From: Flavobacteriales bacterium UBA5422
GTDB lineage: Bacteria; Bacteroidota; Bacteroidia; Flavobacteriales_D; Crocinitomicaceae
DNA: 23,531 bases
NCBI GenBank assembly: GCA_002409405.1
Contig: DHNG01000048.1
Coordinates: 22,404 to 45,934 of the forward strand
Direction: 5' to 3'
The position numbers and the translations under genes are program-made. The notes below the pieces were generated by a model that saw only the letters and a list, made by a program, of their open reading frames with translations, made no database searches and had not been told where the DNA came from. Of this stretch, positions 1 through 7,447 are shown in pieces (position 1 is the first letter of the stretch; every line of letters starts with the position of its first letter).

Positions 1-78
1 TTTTGGAATGAATCCGTAAACCAGCTGCATGTCTAGTGCAGCTGCCAATTCATGCAGTGATCTTAAGGTAATGCTTTT
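1..78 (-). pseudogene. C-terminal remnant of a mobile mystery protein A-like helix-turn-helix protein (runs off the window)
   Basis: The minus strand is open from position 78 to the window edge. It encodes 26 residues containing ITLRSLHELAAALDM followed by QLVYGFIPK. This matches, from memory, the segment just after the helix-turn-helix in mobile mystery protein A (Xre-type regulators usually paired with a Fic-domain mobile mystery protein B): an 'LxxLxxxAxALxxxLVYxxVPK' pattern. An in-frame TAA (minus strand, 81-79) sits directly upstream, and the N-terminal DNA-binding half, which should lie at about 79-300, is replaced by a terminator and another gene. The piece therefore looks like a 5'-truncated relic. 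The protein's end, and any partner gene, lie outside the window. It could instead be a related Xre-family protein with a frameshift; the fragment is short, so family assignment is moderate. Confidence 0.55.
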
Positions 79-115
79 TTATTCAAACAGCGTTGTATAG
101 AGATATGTGAACATA

Positions 116-146
116 AAAAACGCTCACAAATACTGTGAACGTTTTT
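116..146 (-). terminator. bidirectional Rho-independent terminator hairpin
   Basis: Arms AAAAACG-C-TCACA (116-128) and TGTGA-A-CGTTTTT (134-146) pair over 12 bp with a single C/A mismatch around the loop AATAC. The A-run on one side and the T-run on the other let it work in both directions. It lies 25 nt past the stop of the minus-strand gene ending at 171, so it most likely terminates that transcript. Confidence 0.8.
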
Positions 147-170
147 CTGTCTTGTGCGAGTAGGGTTGTT

Positions 171-713
171 TTAAAACAACCGCTGCAAATCTTCTTTTAA
201 TGCTTTTACGGTGATGTCACTTGGTAATTCTCCGATTTCTGCTGTCAGTTCAAAAATTTTCGCTGCCAGATCCGTACTCATGGAAGTCGGTTGCATTTGT
301 TTCCCTGCAATGTTGACAATCTTAACGGTTTCTTCTTTGGAGTTTTTCACCATTTCCCAAAGCCCTGGTGTGATAAATAGTTGTTGTGCTACATTGTGAT
401 CATATTCATCGCGAATGGCTTTGAGTAATTCAGCCTGATAAGCTGCAGAAGGTAATCCCGGGTTGATTGTCCGCATAATCAGACTATTCGGATGAATGCG
501 CTCCATCAATAGAACAGCACGCTGATAGGCATCTACACGGTTGGGAAGGAAAAACTCCTGACGCTGTTTTTTTAATTCTGATTGTAATTGCCGCATGCTG
601 TGCTTGTCTTCTTTTTCAGCATTCTTTCTTAAAAATAAAATGGTTGTCATTAATACTGCTCCTGCAGGAATGACAATCAGTGCAATTTGAAATACAATTT
701 CTTCCCAGTTCAT
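171..713 (-). CDS. uncharacterised single-pass membrane protein, 180 aa
   Basis: I do not recognise a named function. The protein starts with a short head and one hydrophobic segment (about residues 8-28, IVFQIALIVIPAGAVLMTTI), then a charged, probably coiled linker (about 30-52, rich in K, E and Q), then a soluble, mostly helical domain of about 125 residues. The likely topology is membrane-anchored with the C-terminal domain in the cytoplasm, given the Lys/Arg-rich stretch just after the hydrophobic segment. Similar anchor-plus-helical-domain proteins are common as conserved unknowns in Bacteroidota. The gene stands alone: it is separated from the upstream LuxR-type gene by 121 nt and is followed by a clear terminator. 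The ATG start is followed directly by the membrane segment and fits well. Confidence 0.8.
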   Translation of the reverse strand: MNWEEIVFQIALIVIPAGAVLMTTILFLRKNAEKEDKHSMRQLQSELKKQRQEFFLPNRVDAYQRAVLLMERIHPNSLIMRTINPGLPSAAYQAELLKAIRDEYDHNVAQQLFITPGLWEMVKNSKEETVKIVNIAGKQMQPTSMSTDLAAKIFELTAEIGELPSDITVKALKEDLQRLF

Positions 714-834
714 ATTTGTTTTTATTTTGGTTAACGAAAATAGATTTTTTTGGTGAACAAGCAGCTATTCACTTCTTCTTTTTAATAAAGAATGCAGGAA
801 TGAGGAAAAGTAACACGGGTTGGGTATGTTGTCT

Positions 835-1599
835 CTATCCCCATCCTTCCCGAACGGATTTAACCAGTAATTCACTGACAGAACTACATCCCGATTTCCG
901 CAAAATGTTTTTCCGGTGAACGTGGATCGTATGAATACTTAAATTCAATTCATATGCGATCTTTTCACTATTGAATCCTTGGAGTACATAGCGCAAGACT
1001 TCTTTTTCCCTTTTTGTAAATACTTCCTTTGACTTCGAAAATACCGATTTAGGTTTGACATTGATAAATGAAGGTTCCCCCTCCAGTCCGATGAAAGACA
1101 ATGTCATTTGGGAAGAAGGTGAAAGGTCGGTGATGTCGGTATGAAAAACCAGGTTGTATAACACAGAGCCGTCTTCATCTATTTGAATGGTGACAGACTG
1201 CTGCAGAATACTGATGTATGTTCCGTCTTTTTTCCGAAGCCGGTAATTATACCGGCTTTTGTATTTCATGAGTTTATCTACCGGGAGTTGTTTTTTGAAA
1301 TCCACTACTGTCGATTCGAAATCTACAAAATAGGGGAGATCATCCGGATGAATACTGTCCAGCAATAAATCGGTGGAAAATTCGTCCGGTTTATATCCCA
1401 ACAAGGTTTCAACAGATGAAGACGTAAAATCAACGCTTCGGAAAGACGGGTTGAAAACGAAAAAATAATACTCTCCCGGTTGAAAGATGTTTAACAACTT
1501 CTTATACAACTCAATTTCGAGCGTCAACTCTTTCGGAGTGGCGTTTTTCCCGATCTCGGCCCATTTTTTTTCTACCTCTCTAATGATAATTTTCTTCAT
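835..1599 (-). CDS. PAS domain-containing LuxR-family transcriptional regulator
   Basis: 254-aa soluble regulator. Residues about 35-160 resemble a PAS fold of the PAS_3 kind: a 'VETLLGYKPDEF' segment, 'SIHPDDLPYF' and 'YRLRKKDGTYISILQQSV', ending in 'HTDITDL', the usual PAS/PAC signature. Residues about 192-250 form a LuxR/FixJ-type helix-turn-helix: 'FTKREKEVLRYVLQGFNSEKIAYEL' then 'SIHTIHVHRKNILRKSG'. It should sense a small molecule or redox state through the PAS domain and bind DNA as a dimer. No receiver domain or membrane segment is present, so it is a one-component regulator. It lies 55 nt downstream of the UPF0173 hydrolase on the same strand, so cotranscription is possible. The ligand and targets are unknown. 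Confidence 0.88.
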   Translation of the reverse strand: MKKIIIREVEKKWAEIGKNATPKELTLEIELYKKLLNIFQPGEYYFFVFNPSFRSVDFTSSSVETLLGYKPDEFSTDLLLDSIHPDDLPYFVDFESTVVDFKKQLPVDKLMKYKSRYNYRLRKKDGTYISILQQSVTIQIDEDGSVLYNLVFHTDITDLSPSSQMTLSFIGLEGEPSFINVKPKSVFSKSKEVFTKREKEVLRYVLQGFNSEKIAYELNLSIHTIHVHRKNILRKSGCSSVSELLVKSVREGWG

Positions 1600-1654
1600 C
1601 CGAATCTGCTGGAAAATGTAATTACAATGAACCCTTGTTTGATAAAAAGAGCTC

Positions 1655-2332
1655 TTAAACCGTCAGATGTTCACCTACATTCAGGAGTATAAGTTCTTTT
1701 CCTTTTTTGTTGAAAGTTGCCTTTGCCTGTGCATGATCAATCGTAATCAATTCAGCTGTGTCGTAGTGAATTCCCATAATCTTGCTACATTCAATGAAAT
1801 CAGCTGCTACAACTGCTTCTTCAATGTCCATTGTGAAATTTCCACCGATCGGTAAGATGGCAAGATCCAGCTTGTAGAAAAGAGGAATCAATTTCATATC
1901 CATTGTCAACGAAGTGTCCCCGGCAACATAAATGGATTTACCGTCCTGTTGGATTACAAACCCCACCGGATTTCCTCCGTATGTACCATCCGGAAACGAA
2001 GAAGAGTGAATGGCACTAACTACTTTTACTTTTCCGAAATCAAAATTCCAGCTACCTCCCTGGTTCATCCCGTGCCCTTTAATCCCCGCTTTGTCGTAAT
2101 ACGTTACAATCTCATGATTGGAAATGATCAATGCGTTGGTTCGTTTGGCAATCGCTTCCACGTCCCATACGTGATCATAGTGTGCATGTGTCAGCAGAAT
2201 ATAATCGACTTTTAGTGAATTAATATCGATTCCTGCAGCTTTAGGATTCCCGGAAATGAACGGATCAACCAGAATATTTTTGCCATTGAGTTCGATGTTG
2301 ATACATGAGTGTCCGTAATATGTGATTTTCAT
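1655..2332 (-). CDS. metal-dependent hydrolase, UPF0173 family (metallo-beta-lactamase fold)
   Basis: 225-aa cytoplasmic protein with a beta-lactamase-like fold. The zinc-binding signature is THAHYDHVWD (His49, His51, Asp53, His54), with further metal ligands expected at His109 (SAIHSS), Asp139 (AGDTSL) and His189 (GIHYDT). The 'GHGMNQGG' stretch around residue 87 and the overall length match the UPF0173/YtkL family, close relatives of UlaG-type lactonases. The substrate is not known, so only general hydrolase activity can be claimed. No signal peptide is seen. It is the first gene of a possible two-gene unit with the PAS-LuxR regulator, and is divergent from the thioredoxin-like gene across a 165-nt intergenic region. 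Confidence 0.92.
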   Translation of the reverse strand: MKITYYGHSCINIELNGKNILVDPFISGNPKAAGIDINSLKVDYILLTHAHYDHVWDVEAIAKRTNALIISNHEIVTYYDKAGIKGHGMNQGGSWNFDFGKVKVVSAIHSSSFPDGTYGGNPVGFVIQQDGKSIYVAGDTSLTMDMKLIPLFYKLDLAILPIGGNFTMDIEEAVVAADFIECSKIMGIHYDTAELITIDHAQAKATFNKKGKELILLNVGEHLTV

Positions 2333-2460
2333 AACGTATTCTTTTTTTGTTTTAATGAATGCCGAAGATAATGAATGGGAAATAGAAATACAAGAGTGCG
2401 GGTAAAAAGTTTCTGCCAGAAAACGGGCTGTCTGTAGCTGCTCTAAAATAAATAGTTAAA

Positions 2461-2479
2461 TTGGTACGTTAAATACCAA
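2461..2479. promoter_or_regulatory. inverted repeat upstream of the thioredoxin-like gene (possible operator)
   Basis: Perfect 6-bp inverted repeat TTGGTA-N7-TACCAA, ending 18 nt before the ATG of the thioredoxin-like gene. Its spacing would suit a dimeric regulator, or it may form a weak hairpin in the leader. No good TAnnTTTG element is seen close by. The rest of the 2333-2497 intergenic region shows nothing else I can support. Confidence 0.3.
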
Positions 2480-2497
2480 AATCAAATCATAAAACGA

Positions 2498-3703
2498 ATG
2501 AAAAATTACAAAAATAGTGTCAAAAATGTGGTAGCTGGAATGCTTGTATTGCTGGCTTTTTTACCTGGAGAACTTTCAGCTCAGAACAGAGCAATTGAAT
2601 TTGAAACAGGATCGTGGGCAGAAGTTATTCAAAAAGCAAAAAAAGAAAATAAGCCGATCTTTGTAGATGCATTTGCCGTATGGTGCGGACCTTGTAAATG
2701 GATGGCCAAAAGCGTTTTTACAAACGATACGGTTGCCGATTTTTACAATTCCAACTTTGTCAATGTAAAGATGGATATGGAAAAAGGAGAAGGGATTGAA
2801 CTGGCAAAAAAATGGAAAATCCAGGCATATCCTACTCTGTTGTACTTTTCTCCTGAGGGGGAGATGATTCACCGGATTTGTGGAGCATATCCTGCAAATG
2901 AATTTGTTCTGGGTGGAGAAAATGCACTGAATCCTGAAAAACAATTTGGACAATTTGTCAAAAAATACGAAAACGGAAACCGTGATCCTGAATTTTTAGC
3001 ACATTATGTACAATTGCTGGCTGAATCCTGTATGGGAGGGAAAGAAGAGACGGAAGTTTATTTCGCTACGCAAAAGGATGAAGAATTAACCAGTGAAAGA
3101 AATTGGAATTTAACACTGATGCTAGTAGATGATATGAATTCAAGAGTGTTCAAAAACCTGGAGAATAACAAAAAAATATTTGAAGAAAAGTACTCAAAAG
3201 AAGCCGTGGCAGAAAAGATGGAACAGGTTTACACCACTGCATTGATGAGACAACTCTACAAAAAAGATGATGCCGGTTATGAAAAGGTACAACAGGAGCT
3301 TACTTCCCGTAAAAATGATCTGGCAGACAAAGCAATAGCTGCAGCAGAATTGAACAAATTTGAAATTCGAAACGAGTGGGATAAATATGCAAACGCAGCC
3401 AGTAAATTTGTATCTAACTACGCGATGGATGATTTTGGGACGCTGAATAGCATCGCCTGGACGTTCTACGAACAGATTAAGGATCCGAAACAATTGAAAA
3501 AAGCAGTAGTGTGGGCAAAGAAATCCGTTTCCTTGACTGAAAAACCATTCAATCTGGATACGTACGCTCATTTATTGTATGCAACCGGGAATAAAAAAGA
3601 GGCAATTGTGCAACAAAAACGTGCAATCGAACTGGCAAAGAAAACTGGAGATCCAATGGTATCTGATCTGGAAAACAATCTGAAAATGTTTGAAGGAAAA
3701 TAA
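2498..3703 (+). CDS. secreted thioredoxin-family protein with helical C-terminal repeats
   Basis: 401 aa. Residues 1-28 form a signal peptide (hydrophobic VVAGMLVLLAFLPG, cleavage likely after ELSA). A thioredoxin-like domain follows at about 33-150, with the active-site motif WCGPC (Cys63, Cys66) and the cis-proline at Pro112 (AYPTLLYF). The segment before the motif, KKENKPIFVDAFAVWCGPC, resembles the DUF255/thioredoxin_7-type proteins common in Bacteroidota. Residues about 160-400 are helical and end in a TPR-like pair ('SIAWTFYEQIKDPKQLKKAV' and 'DTYAHLLYATGNKKEA'). Predicted role: periplasmic thiol-disulfide exchange or reduction, with the C-terminal repeats binding a partner. It stands alone, with its own leader and divergent from the hydrolase gene. 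The electron donor and partner are not visible here. Confidence 0.9.
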   Translation: MKNYKNSVKNVVAGMLVLLAFLPGELSAQNRAIEFETGSWAEVIQKAKKENKPIFVDAFAVWCGPCKWMAKSVFTNDTVADFYNSNFVNVKMDMEKGEGIELAKKWKIQAYPTLLYFSPEGEMIHRICGAYPANEFVLGGENALNPEKQFGQFVKKYENGNRDPEFLAHYVQLLAESCMGGKEETEVYFATQKDEELTSERNWNLTLMLVDDMNSRVFKNLENNKKIFEEKYSKEAVAEKMEQVYTTALMRQLYKKDDAGYEKVQQELTSRKNDLADKAIAAAELNKFEIRNEWDKYANAASKFVSNYAMDDFGTLNSIAWTFYEQIKDPKQLKKAVVWAKKSVSLTEKPFNLDTYAHLLYATGNKKEAIVQQKRAIELAKKTGDPMVSDLENNLKMFEGK

Positions 3704-3733
3704 GATAATCAGTCGACAATCGGATACAAAATG

Positions 3734-3741
3734 TAAATTTG
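3734..3741 (+). promoter_or_regulatory. Bacteroidota-type promoter -7 element (TAAATTTG) for the symporter gene
   Basis: Perfect match to the TAnnTTTG -7 box of the Bacteroidota primary sigma factor, 70 nt before the symporter start. Transcription would start about 5-7 nt downstream, near 3746-3748, exactly where a strong hairpin begins. No clear -33 TTG element is seen. Confidence 0.5.
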
Positions 3742-3746
3742 CAATT

Positions 3747-3778
3747 GTACTATTCGACCGGAGAAGGTTGAATAGTAC
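3747..3778 (+). other. 13-bp hairpin at the predicted 5' end of the symporter mRNA
   Basis: Arms GTACTATTCGACC (3747-3759) and GGTTGAATAGTAC (3766-3778) pair over 13 bp with one G.U pair, around the loop GGAGAA. The stem can extend by an outer T-A pair and a TGCA/TGCA pair past a 2-nt bulge. A short TTTT (3784-3787) follows after five more bases, so it might also terminate the upstream thioredoxin-like gene, but the T-run is weak and offset. Its position right after a -7 box suggests a 5'-UTR structure such as an mRNA stabiliser or translation control element. Confidence 0.55.
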
Positions 3779-3811
3779 ATGCATTTTGAGCTGTAACGAA
3801 TGAAACGATAG

Positions 3812-5338
3812 ATGACACCCGGACTTATTATTACCATTTTAGCAATCTATTTTGCCGTACTGATCATCATATCAGTTATTACTTCACGCGGAGCGAATTC
3901 AGATACGTTTTTTACGGGGAACCGGCAGAATAAATGGTACCTTGTTGCCTTCGGAATGATCGGAACCTCACTTTCCGGTGTAACATTTATCTCGGTTCCG
4001 GGAACGGTGGTCAATGATGGAATGGGGTATTACCAGGTTGTACTGGGCTACATTCTGGGGTATGTTGTGATTGCACAGGTGCTGATGCCGTTGTACTACC
4101 GTTTGCAGGTCACGTCCATTTATCAATACCTGGAGGAACGGTTTGGTACTGTCAGCTATAAAACAGGAGCGAGTTTCTTTATGCTTTCCCGCACGTTGGG
4201 ATCGGCCATTCGTTTATTTCTGGCAACAGAAGTACTGCATTTGTTTTTGTTTGGTCCGATGCAGGTTCCGTATTGGGTCACAGCAGTTGTGACCTTACTT
4301 TTAATCTGGATATATACATTCAAAGGAGGAATTAAAACCATTGTTATTACCGACGCATTTCAGACAATTTTCCTCATTAGTTCGGTTATTATCTGTACAA
4401 TAATCATCGCAAAAGTATTGCATGTTGATTTTGTTGGATTGTATGATAAAATAACCGCAGCAACAACAACTAACGGACATTCCATGTCGAAGATTTTATT
4501 TTTTGACGACCCGAATTCCAAATTGTTCTTTCCGAAACATTTTTTCGGAGGAATGTTTATCGCCATTGCCATGACAGGATTAGACCAGGACATGATGCAA
4601 AAGAATTTATCGTGTAAAAATCTACGCGATGCACAAAAAAATATGTATTCCTTTACAACGATTCTGGTGATTACCAATTTCCTGTTTTTATTGTTGGGAG
4701 GAGCATTGTATGTGTATGCGATGGAAACAGGTGCGGAGCTGCCTATGAAAGAAGGTAAAATCATTACCGATCACGTTTTTCCTTCGTTGGCATTGAGTGA
4801 TTTTGGATTGGTAGCAGGTATTTTCTTCCTGCTAGGAATCACTGCGTCTTCGTACGCATCTGCCGATAGTGCACTGACAGCATTGACGACCGGATTCTGT
4901 ATTGATTTTCTCAATTTTAGCAGACGGGAGGAAAAACAACGGCAACGATTGAAATTGATTGTGCACATCGGTTTTTCTGTACTGTTTTTACTGATTATTC
5001 TCGGAACGAGGTGGTATGTTCAAAATAACCCGGGAACGGATTTAATCGGGTTGATTCTGACATTGGCAGGCTATACATATGGGCCATTGCTGGGTTTGTT
5101 CTTCTTTGGTATTCTGACACAGCGAAAATTAAATGAATGGCTGGTTCCGTTTGTGTGCCTCCTCATTCCTGTGCTATGTTATGTTTTAGACAAAAATTCA
5201 GTTGACTGGTTCAACGGATACCGGTTTGGATATGAAATGTTGATCCTGAACGGAATACTTACATTTGCAGGGTTGTACCTGATTTCTCACCAACCAACAC
5301 CAAAATTACAACAGGATGAAACTAGTCTTATCGGATAA
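3812..5338 (+). CDS. sodium:solute symporter (SSS family)
   Basis: 508-aa multi-pass inner-membrane protein with roughly 13 hydrophobic segments, the usual size and topology for the SSS family. The N-terminal signature is present: 'GNRQNKWYLVAFGMIGTSL' followed by 'SGVTFISVPG', and then 'LEERFG' after TM3, which matches the region of sodium binding and substrate selection in these carriers. 'TGLDQDMMQKNLSCKNLRDA' is the well-conserved cytoplasmic loop. It should import a solute driven by sodium; the substrate cannot be read from the sequence. It is the first gene of a unit with the GlmU-like gene, which starts inside its last codons (23-nt overlap), so translational coupling is likely. A hairpin precedes it in the predicted leader. 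Confidence 0.93.
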   Translation: MTPGLIITILAIYFAVLIIISVITSRGANSDTFFTGNRQNKWYLVAFGMIGTSLSGVTFISVPGTVVNDGMGYYQVVLGYILGYVVIAQVLMPLYYRLQVTSIYQYLEERFGTVSYKTGASFFMLSRTLGSAIRLFLATEVLHLFLFGPMQVPYWVTAVVTLLLIWIYTFKGGIKTIVITDAFQTIFLISSVIICTIIIAKVLHVDFVGLYDKITAATTTNGHSMSKILFFDDPNSKLFFPKHFFGGMFIAIAMTGLDQDMMQKNLSCKNLRDAQKNMYSFTTILVITNFLFLLLGGALYVYAMETGAELPMKEGKIITDHVFPSLALSDFGLVAGIFFLLGITASSYASADSALTALTTGFCIDFLNFSRREEKQRQRLKLIVHIGFSVLFLLIILGTRWYVQNNPGTDLIGLILTLAGYTYGPLLGLFFFGILTQRKLNEWLVPFVCLLIPVLCYVLDKNSVDWFNGYRFGYEMLILNGILTFAGLYLISHQPTPKLQQDETSLIG

Positions 5339-6464
5339 CGGTTTACACAAACGCTTTGCACCGCTTACATTAACACGTCCTGTGGGCGATTTGCGTATCG
5401 GTATTCTCACAAATACAGAACGCTGGAGGCTACTTGCAAATACAGAGGTGTACTATGAAACGGAAACATACCTACAAGGTAAATTCGCTATATCGGAATA
5501 TTGCGATATCACGATAAATGCAGCATTGATTCCCTCCCGTGAAATTGGAGAAGTCATACTCTCATTACCGGATAATTCGGTATTAAAGTACGAATCAACA
5601 GAGTTGGCAAGAAAAGGGAATGGAATAAATCAGGTAAACTGGATGGGGGAACAGCCAGTAATTATTTCGCAACGCTGGCACCTGTATCAATTCAATGAAA
5701 TAGCATTAAAACAAGATTTTAAACTGTTGACCAATAACCGCATCAGTCAACCGTTATCTGCAACAAATACTGTGATTGGTGACCCTTCTCAAATTTTTCT
5801 GGAAAAAGGTGCGGTGGTGGAGGCGTCCATTCTGAATACTAAATCAGGACCGATCTATGTCGGGAAAGATGCGGAAATAATGGAAGGGTGTAGTGTCCGT
5901 GGCGGATTGGCGTTAGGCGAACATGCCGCATTGAAAATGGGGGCAAAAGTTTATGGTGCTGTAACACTTGGCCCGCACTGTAAAGTAGGGGGAGAGGTCA
6001 GTAATGTTGTATTTCAGGCATACTCCAATAAAGGACATGATGGGTTTCTGGGAAATGCATTGATCGGTGAGTGGTGTAACCTTGGTGCAGATACGAATAC
6101 TTCGAATTTAAAGAATAATTATGGTAATGTATCAACCTATTCTTACGAGGCAGAAGCGGAAGTGAAAACAGATGTTCAGTTTATGGGAGTATGTATGGGC
6201 GATCATTCCAAATGTGGAATCAATACGATGTTCAATACGGCAACAGTAGTTGGTGTTTCCTGTAACGTGTTCGGAGCAGAATTCCCGAATAAATTTGTTC
6301 CTTCGTTTTCCTGGGGCGGACAAAATCCGGTTTCTTTCAAATTTGACAAGGCAGTGGAGTACGCCAATAACATGATGAGCAGAAGAGGATTGGTGTTAAC
6401 GAAAGAAGAGATTGAAATTCTGCGTAAAATTCATTCTGACAAAATACAGGATTTTATCGACTAG
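5316..6464 (+). CDS. GlmU-like sugar nucleotidyltransferase/acetyltransferase (Bacteroidota variant)
   Basis: 382 aa. The N-terminal part (about 1-130) contains 'PLTLTRPVGDLRIGILTNTERW', characteristic of the alternative GlmU-like family found in Bacteroidota (TIGR03991 type). It lacks the classic GlmU LxxGxGTRM nucleotide-binding signature. From about 145 to 330 runs a left-handed beta-helix of hexapeptide repeats ('GPIYVGKDAEIMEGCSVRGG', 'LGPHCKVGGEV', 'LIGEWCNLGADT'), the fold of the GlmU acetyltransferase half. Members of this family are thought to supply UDP-N-acetylglucosamine for cell-wall synthesis in phyla without standard GlmU, but I cannot prove the activity here. Its ATG, preceded by AGG, lies inside the symporter gene. 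The 3' end meets the convergent kinase gene across 15 nt. Confidence 0.87.
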   Translation: MKLVLSDNGLHKRFAPLTLTRPVGDLRIGILTNTERWRLLANTEVYYETETYLQGKFAISEYCDITINAALIPSREIGEVILSLPDNSVLKYESTELARKGNGINQVNWMGEQPVIISQRWHLYQFNEIALKQDFKLLTNNRISQPLSATNTVIGDPSQIFLEKGAVVEASILNTKSGPIYVGKDAEIMEGCSVRGGLALGEHAALKMGAKVYGAVTLGPHCKVGGEVSNVVFQAYSNKGHDGFLGNALIGEWCNLGADTNTSNLKNNYGNVSTYSYEAEAEVKTDVQFMGVCMGDHSKCGINTMFNTATVVGVSCNVFGAEFPNKFVPSFSWGGQNPVSFKFDKAVEYANNMMSRRGLVLTKEEIEILRKIHSDKIQDFID

Positions 6465-6479
6465 AAAATGCACACTTGC

Positions 6480-7355
6480 TTACCAAAAGAAACGTTTTTC
6501 TTTAACCTGTTCAATCGCTTCAATCAATGCGACAGAGCTGGTATAGCGTTGCTCAAATGATTCCTGAAGACGTTGGTCAACTTCTTCTTCTGACATCAAA
6601 TTCGGAGCAGTTCGCCAATGCGGTTTAGCGCACACACGCAGAATCCATTCATTCAGTTGTTTGGGCATGGAAGAATCAGAAGGAATCGGGTGTGCCAGCT
6701 GTAGATTCGTAAAGACGCTCGGATTGGGATGTGCAAGAGGTAATTTACCCGCCCATAAGCGATAAATAGTAATTCCCAACGCAAAATAATCCGTTGTTGG
6801 ATTGATGAGTTCAATTTTATTGAGAATCAATTCAGGAGCAGCGAATCCCAAGGGGAAAATCAATGAACGGAAATCTCCGGTTTTTTTATTGACAGCCATT
6901 CCGAAATCAATCAAGTGAACCTGAAAATTCTCCAAGGTTCCTTCAATGAGAAAATTGGAAGGTTTCAAATCACAATGGAAAATTTCCTGAGAATGAATGA
7001 GGTCTAATAACACAGCCGTCTGCTTAACAAATTGACGGGTAAATTCCAGTCGTTTCTTTTTGGGTATCGTTTCCCAGAATTCCACTAAACCAGTCCCGGA
7101 TTTATAGGTGAGAAGCAACGAGATTGTTTCGTCTGTTTCATCAAAGCTAACAACCTGAGGAAGCCCCGGGTCAGAAAAAGTAAATCGATGTTCATTTCTC
7201 AATTGCTCCAATGCCCGTTCGGAGATCGCTTCTTTTTTTGCTGTCTTCAGCACATAGAATTTGCCATTTTCAGTATCCTCCATGCGGAATACCTCCCCGA
7301 ATTTTCGTCTCCTGGAATTCCCTAAAGGGGTGATAGTGTGTAAATTTAAATGCAT
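6480..7355 (-). CDS. soluble eukaryotic-like serine/threonine protein kinase
   Basis: 291 aa, a bare Hanks-type kinase domain with no membrane segment or sensor domain. Visible catalytic elements: Lys37 (FYVLKTAKK), alpha-C Glu55 (LRNEHRF), the catalytic loop HCDLKPSN (His127, Asp129, Lys131, Asn134), the magnesium-binding DFG (Asp150, IDFGMA), and an APE motif (FAAPEL). The sequence 'YFALGITIYRLWAGKLPL' is the usual alpha-F region. Two departures stand out. The glycine loop GxGxFGxV reads RRRKFGEV, losing the first two glycines, and the HRD arginine is Cys128, so it belongs to the non-RD group. It is likely active but with unusual ATP-loop behaviour. It faces the GlmU-like gene convergently and is divergent from the small membrane-protein gene. 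Its substrates are unknown. Confidence 0.88.
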   Translation of the reverse strand: MHLNLHTITPLGNSRRRKFGEVFRMEDTENGKFYVLKTAKKEAISERALEQLRNEHRFTFSDPGLPQVVSFDETDETISLLLTYKSGTGLVEFWETIPKKKRLEFTRQFVKQTAVLLDLIHSQEIFHCDLKPSNFLIEGTLENFQVHLIDFGMAVNKKTGDFRSLIFPLGFAAPELILNKIELINPTTDYFALGITIYRLWAGKLPLAHPNPSVFTNLQLAHPIPSDSSMPKQLNEWILRVCAKPHWRTAPNLMSEEEVDQRLQESFEQRYTSSVALIEAIEQVKEKRFFW

Positions 7356-7385
7356 AAACTTCTGTTGAGCATTTCCAAAATCGAT

Positions 7386-7393
7386 TATTTTTG
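7386..7393 (+). promoter_or_regulatory. promoter -7 element (TATTTTTG) for the small membrane-protein gene
   Basis: Matches TAnnTTTG. Transcription would start near 7398-7400, leaving a leader of about 50 nt before the ATG at 7448. It argues against using the upstream TTG at 7391 as the start codon, because that codon overlaps this element. Confidence 0.5.
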
Positions 7394-7447
7394 TTTAAGT
7401 TAGCTAAAATAGACAATATTCACATTGAAGAACATATCCATGACACT

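Noticed and set aside
22..44. Perfect 8-bp inverted repeat CAGCTGCA...TGCAGCTG
   Set aside because: It lies in the coding frame of the mobile mystery protein A remnant and has no T-run or nearby gene end that would make it a terminator; probably chance in a codon-biased stretch.
2355..2405. 16-codon ORF starting at an ATG in the hydrolase/thioredoxin intergenic region
   Set aside because: Too short and without a visible binding site or conserved feature; no way to support it as a gene.
4360..4764. Long antisense open frame inside the symporter gene
   Set aside because: The plus-strand frame has clear family motifs throughout; the antisense translation shows no recognisable domain and is a by-product of codon use.
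7391..7447. TTG-initiated N-terminal extension of the small membrane protein
   Set aside because: The TTG overlaps a TAnnTTTG promoter box; the ATG at 7448 fits better.
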